Shown piece by piece: positions 22,887 through 34,800 of a stretch of 64,000 bases of DNA. Within the stretch, counting starts at the first letter, position 1; every line of letters starts with the position of its first letter. Below the pieces are notes generated by a model. That model did not search any database, was not told the origin of the DNA, and was given only the letters and a program-made list of their open reading frames with translations. The stretch comes from Aquilaria yunnanensis (lineage: Eukaryota; Streptophyta; Magnoliopsida; Malvales; Thymelaeaceae): the NCBI GenBank assembly GCA_039654915.1, contig CM077594.1, positions 91,836,893 through 91,900,892 on the forward strand, read 5' to 3'. The position numbers and the translations under genes were made by a program.

Positions 22887-25800
22887 TCAATTCCAGCCAT
22901 CTGAAAACTCAGCTTCGTCTACTGGCTGAGGCATTTCAGTACCAACAGAGTCTTGCACCCATTCTTCAACTCTAGTCGATTGAGACAGATTGTCTTCATG
23001 CACTGGAACTTCAACATACTCCTCCCTTTCTGGAAGCGCACATCCCATATAGCTGTTGTTATCTTTGCTATGCCATATAAGCTTACTCCAGTACATATCC
23101 TGCCATTCAGTAAATCATTGGAATAAGTTGAGCCAATGGGCTAGGGAAACAGGTGGAAGGTGCGCCAAGAGCAATAATACTATGAATAGAAAAGATCATA
23201 CATCCCCAGAAACTATTCATTCAACAGTTATAGAACCTATCCTTTGTGTTTTCTTCACATGTACCGGCTACTTTTTATCTTCTTAAAACCACGTAAGAGC
23301 CATGTAATTTAATGTGGGTTACCATCTATATTTTTCCCATGGTAAGCTGTTGAATATGAGGCCGAAGACTGAAATAAATGAACAAGTTCAAAGATCAGGG
23401 TGCTTCAAGAGTTATGTTATATATGCACCCAATGCAAGGTTTAATTCTGCTGTCAGAATACAAGTTGAAGTCCTTGGATGACCTTTACTACTTTTAACTC
23501 ATTTCCATGTTCCCATCACATTATTCCTCCATTTCAATGTATTAGAGATCTTTTTCCTTTCAAAATCACGCACATGCCTTAACCTACTTACCTGAAATCT
23601 AAAAAGGGCATAATGTTGGGAGGGCTGCTTTCAGTTCAGAAGGCAGCATCTAAAGTAGTTGTAAATTAAAGAAATGAATTTGAATAAGTTTCCAACTCAT
23701 CCTCGATGTACCTCCACAAATGCAAAAGAGAGAATGCAAGTTTGAAGTTTAACGGTATTGCTGAGAGCCAGGATGTACCAAAACATTGCATTCATCATAT
23801 GGATCAAAACTGACAAGTGCCAAACAAGCATTAGGCAGGAGTCTGGGATCGATATAAGCTTATTTCAGATCATAGCTCTGGATCAACATTCACTTGAAAA
23901 AAAATCCAAGCACAGCTCAAGTAGAAAAGCAATACCTTTGCAATTATGTGGGGATTTCCAACTATTAAAAGCAAGGATATTGCACGGGTAATGGCCACAT
24001 TAAATCTTTTCGGGTTACTCAAGAATCCCAAACAGTGGGCTCTGTCGAAGTCGTTGTGTTTGATAGTTGACCGGACAGTAGATATGATAATAACTTTTCT
24101 TTCCTGTCCCTGAAATTGCTCAACACTACCTACCTTTATGTCAGGCATTTCAAGATTCTCAAGAGTTTTTTTCAGCTTGAGTACTTGCTGCCTGTAGGGG
24201 GTTATAACCCCAATATCTTCCTCACTAAGAGACCCACTGCAAATCAAACTCCTTATAAACTCAGCTACCTTGCTGACTTCAATACGGTTGAACCATGATG
24301 GATTGTTTCCTTCCCGCTCATCACAACCTTGAATGCCAAAAAAGAAAACAGGGAAGTCCTTGTTGGGAAGGAACTTTAACGACTTCAAAAGTGAATCTGT
24401 GTCATCTTTGCAGGAGATCAATTCACCATTGTAGAAAAGCGTTGAAGGAAGATGCAGAATCTCTGGGTGGCATCTGTAGTTCCTGACCAGTTTTGTCACA
24501 TAATTTTCATCCCCGGCTGAATAGTATCCAAATTCACAGAGCCTCTCTAAGTACGATTTTCCCAGTCCATAAGACGCCGCATCTCGGGAGTATACTATTG
24601 GACCTAATTGCATTGGGTCTCCAGCAAGCACTACAACAGTATCCGAGGAGCAGAAGTTGGCTATAGGGATCATGCTTTCTGGCTCCGAAGCTTGACCAGC
24701 CTCATCCAAAAATATATGAGAGAAATGGCCTCGCTGAACTCCTTCAGTGTAAAGAAGAGAGGCACTCATATAAGTTGAAATGATGATTCTGTAGCGGCCC
24801 AAAGCACTGAATGGTGGACATTTGAAGACTTGCTCATCAAAGAAGCAGAAGTGGATATGATCAGGTTTAACATCATCATATGGACGTGTTGCAGCATTTA
24901 GCCTGAACACTTCATGTTCTTTAAGTTGAAGATCTTTTTCACTCAGGAGCTTCTCAAGTATATGATCTGCTGCACTATTTGAAGGCGCACACACAAGTAT
25001 ACGAGCAAGTTCTTTAGTTGAGCAGAGTTGGAGCACTGCTTCAACTAGAGTCATGGTCTTACCTGTACCAGGTGGCCCATAAATAACATAAGGTGGTCCT
25101 CCATTGCATCCAAGAATCATCTCGATTGCACACATTTGTTCTTCATTAAGTGTACATGTTTTTGGCACAAGTGGAGTTGTTTCAATCAACCTATATCCAG
25201 AACATTCAGATGGCAAAAGGAGTTCTAAATCCAAGTTCTCAGCAGCATCAATTGCTTGGTACAACCTTCTCATGTTGATTCTATTATATGTAAATTGGAC
25301 ATCGTAAAAGTTGTCATCTCTGTGGTGTGTGTGAAATTCTGGTGCAAATTTCAAGCACACGTCATCAGATTCTACTCGGTGTATATAACCCTGCAGGCAT
25401 ATTAGATTTGGTGAAAAAGCCAGACACATATAATAGCATGACTCTTAGCCAAAGGGAAAAATGTAGGGAACAGATAAATTTGCACTGAGTGGTGGACAAT
25501 TGTTGGGTGAGTGAAGGTATCTAGCAGTACTAGCACAGGAACAAGCAGATACCAGACGGTGAGTTATACAAGAAGCATTGCCTATGTGTTATTTAAAATT
25601 TAGAAATATTTATATTACCAATCCTTTAAAAGGTAAAGAATATCATTCAAAAGAAGTGGAACTAGAATAACACGCAAACAATTATTTACTCTTATACCAA
25701 ACAATGATTTACCCTCTATGTGGCTATGGATTTCAGTAAATTTCAACAGTAAACAGAAGGCCTGACATCAATTCAAAGACAATGTCAACTTCGCCATGGC

Positions 25801-27164
25801 TAAATTGTCCTGAACATACAGCATATTCATTTCATTATTCTCTCAGCAAAAGTACTAAAAATGAGTGAGAAGTTACTAAAGAGGTAATGGAATATTTAGG
25901 AACAAGTCATAATGCAAACAGTATAACACAATCAGGTCGCCTCCCAGGGAATGACATGGCAAAATATTCTGAGTGTGATTTAGAAAGACAATCATGATAT
26001 CTAACACCATGCAACTCAAATTCTGGGAAATTCTCCACTCTAGTTCTACCAGAGTTCTGCTAAAATGAAATACTTTTGACTAAAGAATCAAACGTCTGGA
26101 ACATGGAACAACCTGAAAAGGCGAACTCATTTCTGCATCATGAGAAGCAAGCTTAGCAAAAATGAAATCCCCATGGACAAGAGAAGGTCTCCTCTCAGCA
26201 AGCCCAGGGACTTTAAGAGACAAAAAACCTCCACTCCTCCTCATGTTCACGTTCTCCATGTCATAAGCCCTCATGTCTTCCTGGAAAAAAAAAAAAAGGA
26301 GAGAACAAAAAGGAATCAATCCAACTTACAGGAAGACTGAAACATTAAACATTTTATGTGATCTCCTAATCCAGGCTTTTGAGTTACCTCGACTTGAATC
26401 TCCTCCAACATCACCAAGGCCTTGAAATAAGATGAATAATTATCACACGTCAGTCCTTCAAAAATAGCATCAGGAATCCGCTTACTCTTAATTTGCTCTT
26501 TAACATCTTTTGGAATGTCATAGCGAGGAAGCCTTTTCTTCGAGTGCCGATCCATGGCCCTTCCTGGACGTGATCCCTTAACATATAATTCTGCAGAGAA
26601 GTGTGTCGTGCTCTTGCCCCGTGCATATGGTCTCGTGGAAGACAATGACTGTGATATCTTATCCTCAGCCAGGAGGAAAACCACTCTCTCTATTTGATCA
26701 GTACCAACATCAACATGCACAACTGAAGTGTGCAAGCCAATATCTTTGGGCTTGCAAGAGAGCCAAATTGTTAATGTCTCCCCAGGCTGGATCATCCTAT
26801 CCTCCAACTTAGTACTTTCAACAAAACCTCGGCCATCTGAGTTTCCAGCAGAATCTGCTGTAGGAGGCTTCATCAAAGAGAGCTTGAAAGAATCCTCAGG
26901 CGTTGAAGCATAGATTTTAGTCCATATCTCCATGGCTTCATCTGTTGTATTCTTTATAGTGATTGGGTCCACCGCAATGTCTCCAACGAAGACAGACTGA
27001 GGCTTCCCATTGAAGGGGAATGGCACAGAGATGATCAGAGGACCCTCTTCAACTGGATTGTAACTACACACAGATTTATCATCCTCATAGTCTATAAACC
27101 CAATTTCTCCCTTGTCCCCAATGACTGAAAATTCATCACCCCAATTATCACCAGCAGTACTCAT
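22887..27164 (-). CDS. SDE3: SDE3-type RNA helicase (MOV10 family), 870 aa
   Basis: Four exons on the minus strand: 27164-26388, 26280-26113, 25390-23936 and 23099-22887. All introns are phase 0 and GT-AG. SDE3 is a superfamily 1 RNA helicase that works with Argonaute proteins and RDR6 in amplifying RNA silencing and in antiviral defence. The N-terminus ([17 protein letters not shown]) matches SDE3 orthologues, which supports this start. Helicase motifs are Walker A GPPGTGKT (residues 420-427), motif II DEAGQ (544-548), GDPMQLGP (572-579), the [11 protein letters not shown] segment and NVAITRA. Arabidopsis SDE3 is longer (about 1000 aa) because of a C-terminal extension with Gly-Trp repeats that binds AGO. 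Here the tail is short and ends SDGWN with one GW. Intron 3 is 836 bp. Confidence 0.95.
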
Positions 27165-27617
27165 TGCTGAACAAACAATGCCAGTCCCGAGTATCCAATC
27201 AAGACCTCAGAAGTTCACCCTAGATGGATAAATTAAATCAAGTAAACCACAGACAAGGACATCCACGCTCTTCCTTTCGGGAAGGGAGGATTAAGAACCC
27301 AAAAAGTAAATGTATGAAAACAGGCAGATAATGGAACATTCATATGAAGCAAGATGAAAGATGAACGAAAACACGGAAACGCGAGGTTAAAAAAGAAAAA
27401 CAACCAACTTCAGCAGAAAGTTGAAGGCCCAACAGAGCGGCGACCGGAAGTGGGGACAAAAAAAGAGTAAAGTTAATCTCTCGTCATCATTGTGTACCTG
27501 AGTTTCGAGAGCAAAGAAGACAAGCGACTGGCAGACTGGCACAACTTCCCTCACCCAAAGCAAAAGAGTGCGGTGACGATAAATGGCACCAATGTCCCAA
27601 ACCCTCAATTTCCGTTA

Positions 27618-28063
27618 CAAATCGGTCCCTAACCTTTATTTTATTTCAAATTAGTCCCAAATATTTATAATTCATTGCATATTGATCTTTAGCCCTAGGC
27701 AAAGATAGTAACTTGATTTACAGAGAAGAAAATTTAATAGTTTAAATTATCTATTAACTATGAGCAAGTTATGAAATAATTTAAATTTATTGAAAGATAA
27801 CTACCAAATAGTCTGAATTCATTAACTTTCACAAATTATCTAACATTAATTTTTTAAATTCTAATTCAAATTATTCAGTAACTATTTTTTTATAAATTCA
27901 AATTATGTCATAATTCTCTAATAGTTAATGAAAAATTTAAATGATCAATTTTTTTTCTCTGTAAATCGAGTTTTTGTGTCTGTCTAAGGCTAAGGATCAA
28001 TATGTAATGAATTATAAAAAGTTAGGACCAATTTGAATCATAAAAAAGGTTGGGACTGATTTG
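27618..28063. mobile_element. Inverted-repeat MITE in the SDE3 upstream region
   Basis: The ends CAAATCGGTCCC and (reverse complement) CAAATCAGTCCC start arms of about 95 bp that match through TTCAAATT.GTCC and ATAATTCATT.CATATTGATC. The centre is AT-rich with further palindromy. It starts about 450 bp upstream of the SDE3 ATG and may lie next to or within the promoter. No clear target duplication was found. Confidence 0.75.
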
Positions 28064-28071
28064 CAATGAGA

Positions 28072-29349
28072 ATTAAAGGTTTGTGATCAAAGGTGCTTTT
28101 TACGCAATGAAGTGATGAAGAGACCTGGCGTGGCAATCTTTCGGTTTCTGTTTTCGTCGGCTCTCGTAACTCGTTTGTTTGGGTGCGGAAATTGGATGGC
28201 AACGGGGCCGGATGATCGGCTGGATGGGTCTGCAAATCATGGTGGGCTTTTCCTGCTAAGATGGTTTGATGTTTTGGGCAATTTTTCATGTGGACCGGGT
28301 ATGGGTATTTTCTTGAGTAATCTGCGCTACTTTTCCTATTTCCAAGGTCGAAATCTGCCAAAAAACATTATTATTTTCTTTTGAACATTTTTCGGGTGAA
28401 TTTTAGTCGCCATTCGGTCTTAGGTTAAAAAATAAATATTTATTTTTATGTAAATTTTCCAAAATCTAAAATTTAGTACTGTATCTTCTCAGTTATCTTT
28501 TGAATATTTTATTGAGAAATAACTAACATTCTTTATGAATTTCACATTTTTCGGCGCAAAAAGTAAAAACTTATAAAGATCATACTTTTGCCAATATAAA
28601 GAATATTAAAAATTTATTTTAGAAAGTGTTGTATCTCAATTAGTACACTGGGTTTAACGCAAAATGTTTAAACCAGAATAACTATATTTGATCACTTAAA
28701 AGGAATCTATGATAAATTCACCCCTACTTCCAATCCAACGCACTTGAAAGCTGTCATTTGGACACGGCTTCAAATTTAGTTATACTTCAATTTTTACTTT
28801 GTTTTTTTTTTTTTTTGGACATTTTGATGTGTACCTTTTCACAACAATAAAAAAGTGAATGTTTTTCATTCATACCACTGAACTACAAACTCTTAATGTT
28901 TGATAGATCTGTATCTGATAATGTCCATTTGCAGAGCTGGATTTTAATTTAAAAACCTAAGCAAATAAGACCTGCGAATCGCTCTGCAACTAAATGCGTG
29001 GAACGCTTTCCCTGAGGCCAAGTGACCTTAACTCCCTTGATTGGTACAAATCTCCTATTAGCAATTTAGCATTGGTCACAAACTTATAAACAACCTTGTG
29101 CTTTAAAAACAAAAAATAAAAGGAAAAAAATTGCAAGTTTAGGATTAATGTAAAACAATCAATCTAGCATAGCAGGAAGTCAGCATCTAATTCAGACAAA
29201 GGTGCTAAGGTACATGAACAAGTTCAAAACAAAATATAAATCAACCGTCCAAATGTTATTAAAACTAGAAAACAACTGCTGGAAACTCAATGCCGGGCAT
29301 CGCCCACACAATATGCTTCTGAAGAGAAATTAGGCCTCATTTATAAACC
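28072..29349. other. Intergenic, no gene recognised
   Basis: Spacer between the SDE3 upstream region and the 3' end of the proteasome gene. A 90-codon frame at 28112-28384 (+) resembles nothing I know and is probably chance. Confidence 0.5.
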
Positions 29350-31249
29350 TCATGCTGCAGAAACTGAGGCATCCTTCACAGATTCACGCCAAGCATATTC
29401 CCTTGCTCCATCCTTGTCAACAATCTTGATGACAAAGTTTGGAGGGGCTACTACCAGCCTTGACCTGATCTCCAGTATGCATTTATCTACTAGATCAATG
29501 GCTTCCTCCACAGTCATTCCACTGTGGTAGTGTCTGTCCATCATCGACAGTGAAAAATAGGATCCATAGCCAAATGCTCCCTTTTCAAGCTTATGAAGAG
29601 TTGCAATATAGTCTATGTAGTAAAGGGATGGCCCTGTTTCTCTATCGTAGCCAGCCAGCAGAATGTTGACAGAGTATGGATTCTGGAAGATGTATTAGTA
29701 AGATTAATAACCACATTGAAGAGGAAGAAATGTGCAGACAGCATACTCAGTCAATAAACAACTAACAGAATAGAAGAAACCAACAAATAGTTTTCTCTCA
29801 GCATATAAATGTACAAGAAGATACATGGATATTAAATAGAAAAATAACATTACTTGCTCATTCCAAGTATGAACCAAATCAAGACACATGAATACACTTT
29901 CTTTGTCACGAATCATGTAGCTACTATTCTGTCCATAGTATGTAAAAGAAAAAATCAATATTGTTTTGTGTAATGGAAGGCATATCTAGGCTTGACCAAT
30001 ATGGTGATATGGTAAAGGACCAGAGGAGGCTAGCAAAAATCCTGCAACAAGGGCCTGACTGCAGCACTTCAATGTCTATACAACATTACTTCAAATGCGA
30101 CTGCAAGGAAATACTTAAAACTCCATTACCAGGAAGCAAAGCAGGCCTTTCATGGGTAAAAAAGAGCAAAAGATGGCTACAAATAAAGTTCCAGGTGCAA
30201 GAATAAGAACAGGCCTCGTAAAGAGTGATAAAATGAAAACCATTGAAATGATAGCAGATGAGAGCACAAAAATACCAACTCATTAGTTTCCCCAAAGATG
30301 GAGAGGGTTTGTCTGTGAAGTGTGTAATAGATTACAAACGTGTTTTCAAAATGTAGAAAAATCACTCAAGTCCTTTCCCCTGCAAAGAGTACCATGTGTG
30401 CTTTGGATCTTTGAATCATAAAAAAGAACAAGTCCACTCCTTGAAACATACTATTGGCCTGCTGCGACAGAGCTCAGAAAATCGACCAAAAGTATGACTA
30501 CAACTCATTAATCAATTAACAGTACATAACATATACTCCCGGCATCCTATAAAGTGCAATGCTTACTGGGTCGGAGGGAGTATAGCCAGAAAAAAGTATA
30601 CGTATCACAGTCAGATCTTAAACATGTAAGAATGAAAACAGTCAGGTAAACAACGATAGAACAGAATAGTACTCGGACAATCATCACCATCAAATTTATG
30701 CCACAAACTCAAAGCTAATATATGATCAAGAATCAACTGTTTAACAACGAATCAAAGCAAATTTCACCGACAACAAGAGCAAGCTGGTTATTACCCGCAA
30801 ATTCCAATTATCCATGACAATTAGTATTATTCAGTAAAACACTAATTCAACATGACAGAAGGAACGTTAATTTTCACCTTTCTCAAAGCAGCAGCAAGCT
30901 CGCCACGAGTGAAATTAGCAGCAGCAGCCGTAGTTAAAGGAATTCCATTCCGAAACTGGTAAAGAGCCACGTTCTTTTGGATATACTCGGTGAACTGCAC
31001 TCTGAAATCAAAGGAAAAAAGTTTAAACCAGAAGATGAGCAAATCGATTAATGATGTTCTAGGAATACGCGTTTCTAGGGTTTTCCGTTACCTGTCGCCG
31101 GGTTCGCCGCTGGCGGCGATGAGCTTGTGTGAGTCGAGGACCATGATCTTGTCTTCGTTGGATTTGTGAACCAGGATGCTATGAACGGCCGATGTGTCAG
31201 CCACCACCACCGCGAAGTCTTTTCCGACGAGGCCGAACACGCACTCCAT
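29350..31249 (-). CDS. PBD1: 20S proteasome subunit beta-4 (beta type-2, PBD), 204 aa
   Basis: Three exons: 31249-31092, 31001-30878 and 29682-29350 on the minus strand, with GT-AG introns in phases 2 and 0. The product is 204 residues, equal to Arabidopsis PBD1/PBD2. It starts [15 protein letters not shown], the beginning of the beta-type fold without a propeptide or catalytic N-terminal Thr, as expected for this structural, non-proteolytic beta ring subunit. Later segments include [33 protein letters not shown] and [19 protein letters not shown]. It forms part of the 20S core of the 26S proteasome in cytosol and nucleus. Intron 2 (about 1.2 kb) holds a 45-bp Stowaway-like remnant at 30536-30580. 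PBD1 versus PBD2 cannot be decided. Confidence 0.95.
30536..30580. mobile_element. Minimal Stowaway/Mariner-like MITE, 45 bp
   Basis: CTCCCGGCATCC at the left and GGTCGGAGGGAG at the right, flanked by TA on both sides (30534-30535 and 30581-30582). These are the ends of a CTCCCTCCGTCCC-type Mariner MITE with nearly all internal sequence deleted. It lies in intron 2 of the proteasome gene. Confidence 0.75.
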
Positions 31250-31289
31250 TCTTCGTCTTCTCGGATCTGTTCCCTTTGTTTGGTATACT

Positions 31290-32103
31290 TTATATATCGC
31301 GATTGTCTTGAGAAGGAAGTCGCCTTTCGGTTTAGTTTTGACGACGAAATTTGACACCGCTAGAGAGTAGGGTCCTAGAGCCTCCTGGAGGGCTAATTTG
31401 CCAATCTTGCAGTTTCATGGATGCAAGTGAACACATTTTACAGGTATAATAACGAATCATGTCTTTAAACCTTAGTTTTGGAAATCGCATCTATGGTCCC
31501 CATCCTAAAATTTTTATCCCGTTTTGATACCTAATCTTTAAAATATACTGATTCGGTCCGAAAAGTCTAGAAGACCCTTGATAGATTGCTATCAAATTGA
31601 GGAAGAATGCCATGTTAAATAGGTTTAAGAAAAGAATTGAAAAAAAAAAATAAACCTAATAAATGAATTTCGACTACAACCTACGAGTATCAGTGATTAC
31701 ATCCATTTGCATATGGACCGCAAAAACCCAATAACAGCGCTTACTGGAGGTTTCTAGCAGTAAAACGTCTTCTTCTTTTTGTTTTCATTTTTTCCTTTAA
31801 AAAAATTAATGAAGTCTATGTAGTAGTAGTATGAAGATGTGCTACATAATTTTCTTAATAAAGGAAATTATATTGAGAAGTTGAAAAGCACAATGTTGTT
31901 TATAGCGATTTAAAATATTAGATGACTTGGTTTGTAATTGCTCCACTTAATTAAAAAAGCTAAAACCTGGCTTGCCGCCGCAGCTAGCGAATATGGAGAT
32001 TGGAGAGTGCATGTGCATCACGGACGAAAGTTGTTAGGCTACTGAAATATTCCAACTTAATGAAGGAGCAAGGCGGTAGATTTGATTTTTATTAGATTGC
32101 TAG
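31290..32103. other. Intergenic between PBD and the defensin-like gene
   Basis: Contains the PBD upstream region (minus strand TATATAAAG near 31287-31296, possibly a TATA box very near the ATG). The rest is AT-rich with no gene seen. Confidence 0.45.
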
Positions 32104-32574
32104 CTAGAGTTGATGAGGAGTTACATTGATGAAGCGAGTGAAAGGGGAGAGAGAAGGGGGGCAGCCGGGGCATTTAGGCGGCCCAGGCGGGGTACAAGGC
32201 GCTCCCTTCTGGAAATCACACATGCATTCATCAAAAGGGTTCCCCCCGCCGGCGGAACGGCAGAAGGCCACTATATGCCCCACCCCTCGGTAGCATGCAC
32301 TGCAAACTTCCCGGCACTTCTGCTTATCTGGACACCCTCCGCCTCTCACGGCTAACACGCATCTTCCCTCCGCCCTCTCAACCACCACAATATTCCCTGC
32401 ACCACGCACGCAGACACAAGAATTAATGTACCACTTAAAGTGGAAATCAAGAAACAACAGACTCTGTAATCTCACGCACACACACATATATATATATATA
32501 CCTGTGGTGAAGATTAGGAGCAGCAGGACGAAGCATGATGAGCAAGGGGAAGCGAGCCAGGTGGTGATCTTCAT
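32104..32574 (-). CDS. Defensin-like cysteine-rich secreted peptide, 121 aa
   Basis: Two exons, 32574-32502 and 32396-32104 on the minus strand, with a phase 1 GT-AG intron. Exon 1 is a signal peptide with a strong hydrophobic core (VLLLLIF), and exon 2 is the whole mature peptide, the classic layout of plant defensin-like genes. Mature cysteines are at 37, 46, 52, 56, 59, 70, 82, 84, 92, 100 and 103. Cys52-xxx-Cys56 and Cys82-x-Cys84 fit the CS-alpha-beta motif of defensins. The last three cysteines lie in an unusual Pro/Gly-rich extension (CTPPGPPKCPGC), followed by about 18 residues without cysteine. It is presumably secreted; defence or pollen/ovule signalling are the usual roles, but this one is untested. 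An upstream in-frame Met (codon at 32670) would bury the signal peptide, so Met at 32574 is preferred. Confidence 0.8.
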   Translation of the reverse strand: MKITTWLASPCSSCFVLLLLIFTTGIYIYMCVCVRLQSLLFLDFHFKWYINSCVCVRGAGNIVVVERAEGRCVLAVRGGGCPDKQKCREVCSACYRGVGHIVAFCRSAGGGNPFDECMCDFQKGAPCTPPGPPKCPGCPPSLSPFTRFINVTPHQL

Positions 32575-33180
32575 GTTGGAGCTCCGGCAAAACAATTTGG
32601 GTAATTGGGGTGAACTAGCTAGTTGGTTGGCTATAGTTACAGATAGAGAGCAGACAAGGATGATGAGCAAATGTAATGAGCCACTGGCTGGCTAGTGTGG
32701 TTGCTGCTTGCTTGCAAGATTGTAATTATGGCCAGCAGCATTAATGTTGGGATACCATATAAGCTTACCATTGTAAATTCTCTGGCTCTCATATACTACG
32801 TGTGAGACCCCGCATTAATGATGAGCAACTAAATCCTTTTTCATACGGTCCACTCATTCTTTTTGGCCTACCCTTTGACTTTGACTGATCAGTAGTACAT
32901 AAGCACAGACAGAGAGAGAGTGTAGTCATACTGAAAGCATATTTAGAGGTTTCAGAAATTCTTTTTTTTTTAAAAAAAAAAAAAGAAAAGAAAAAAATAT
33001 GGAACAGAAAATGAAGAGGTAGGTACCATGCCATCCAAAACCCTTTGATACATCCCCCTGGAGAAGAACATGACCAGAAACCGATTATCATCCAGAAAAA
33101 TCTGCATCAACCCCTTTCAACGGATGCCAAATCGATTTCACGAGGTATGGAAGACCCGTGCGCTGTGACGATCATATAAT
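32575..33180. other. Upstream region of the defensin-like gene
   Basis: Presumed promoter. The minus strand has a weak TATA-like CTTATATGG near 32755-32763. A poly-T/poly-A inverted homopolymer pair (T9A12) lies at 32962-32983. No other gene. Confidence 0.45.
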
Positions 33181-34800
33181 GTTACAATATTAAATAAAAT
33201 AATAATAAAAAATAAAAATAATTTGGAGATCAAGAGAGAAAATATAAAAACTTTAGACATCAAGAGTTTAACAATTGACTTAGGAAAAGTTAAGAAAAAA
33301 AAATCTTATTTCACTAAAAAAATAAATAAACCATGGTGACCAATATTTTAGTTTAGAAAATAAAACATAAAAAAAAATCAAGAGATTAAACAAAAACACT
33401 ATAATTTATTAAACTTAGGGTCTAATATTAGAAACGGAAATAATATAGAGACTGGAAATGTGTTTCACAAAACAGAAAAGTGAAAGTAGGAGAACAGCGA
33501 GATCTACCAGCAAAAAGATATTTTCATTCAAAAATTTCACCAACCTTCCAAAAGAAGCAACCCAACCCAACATTAAAAAAAAAAAGGACAAGTAACAGAG
33601 CGGATCACAACCCAGCCCAATACTGAAGGGCAAAAGCAGAAAGAAACTATAGTTTACTGTAGATAAAACGATGGTTAGAATATAGAGAGTTTTTTTAGGC
33701 GCACTTTGTAGCAAACATTTTTTTTAATAAATTTTTACATTAAAACAAATGCCAATAATAAATAATTAAAAAATTCTCATTCATAAATGGATGTTAATCA
33801 ATTAAATTTTGCTTCATTTTAATTTTGGGTTGGGTTTTCTTTATGTTATGTTCTTATTATTAAAATGATTAATTGTGATCAAAATATAATTCTATAAAAC
33901 ATAACACTACATGTGCTTTGAAATGATAAATATTTTTTTTCATAAAAAAATAATTTACTAAAAATTTTCATCCCCTATTAATTTAAATTTCAATTTTTAA
34001 TATCAATAAGAAATTTATTTAGTAAAATTCACTCAAAAGCTTTAGAGTATAATAAAGTAATTTGATCCATTGATCCATACTTGTTAAAATTGAAAATGAA
34101 TATGAAACATAACATTGTACATGTTTTGAAATGATGGATAAAATTTTTCATTAAAAATTAATTCACTAAAAAATTTTATCTCCTATTAACTGAAATTTCA
34201 ATTTTTAATATTCTTTATAAATTTATTTAGAAAAATCCATCTTCAATTTATTTATTTTTTTTAACCTTTATTAATTCAATTATTAAAACGGTAATTTCAA
34301 AAGTTATTTCTTCAAACTAAAGAAATAAACCATGATTACCAAGATTTTGCTTTAGAAAACAATAAATAAATAAATAACAAAAAAATTAAAGATAAAGAGA
34401 ACAAATTATGCTCACCAATGTCTTTCCTTAGAAAATAGTACATAAAACAACAACAAAAAAAGCTTGGGATGAAGAGAGCAAATAGAAGAGGTAGATTAAT
34501 AGTTATAAAATTTGGGAACCAAAATATAACACTGATGTAAATTCGAGCCTAAAATAGAAGCATTAGAAAGTTAGGGACTGAAACCGTGTTTTCATCGAAA
34601 CAACACATGAAACAGATTGAAAGCATAAAATTGCAATACAGATCCTCAGGAAATTTAGAGACTTACAAAAAGAGGATCAAACTCTAAAAAAGGCAAATCA
34701 TATCCTGAAAAACCCAAAAAAAAAATTGACGAACGCAAAAAAAAAAAACTAATAAGGGGCAAAACAGTAAAGGCACTTATTTTTATTGTTCATTTGAACA
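33180..34800. repeat. AT-rich intergenic block with internal duplications
   Basis: A segment of about 135 bp at about 33898-34033 (AACATAACACTACATGTGCT...) recurs at about 34107-34240 (AACATAACATTGTACATGTT...) in the same orientation. A shorter unit around AATAAACCATG.T.ACCAA.ATTTT is seen at about 33325, 34323 and 34405. No coding or known transposon ends. Confidence 0.6.
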
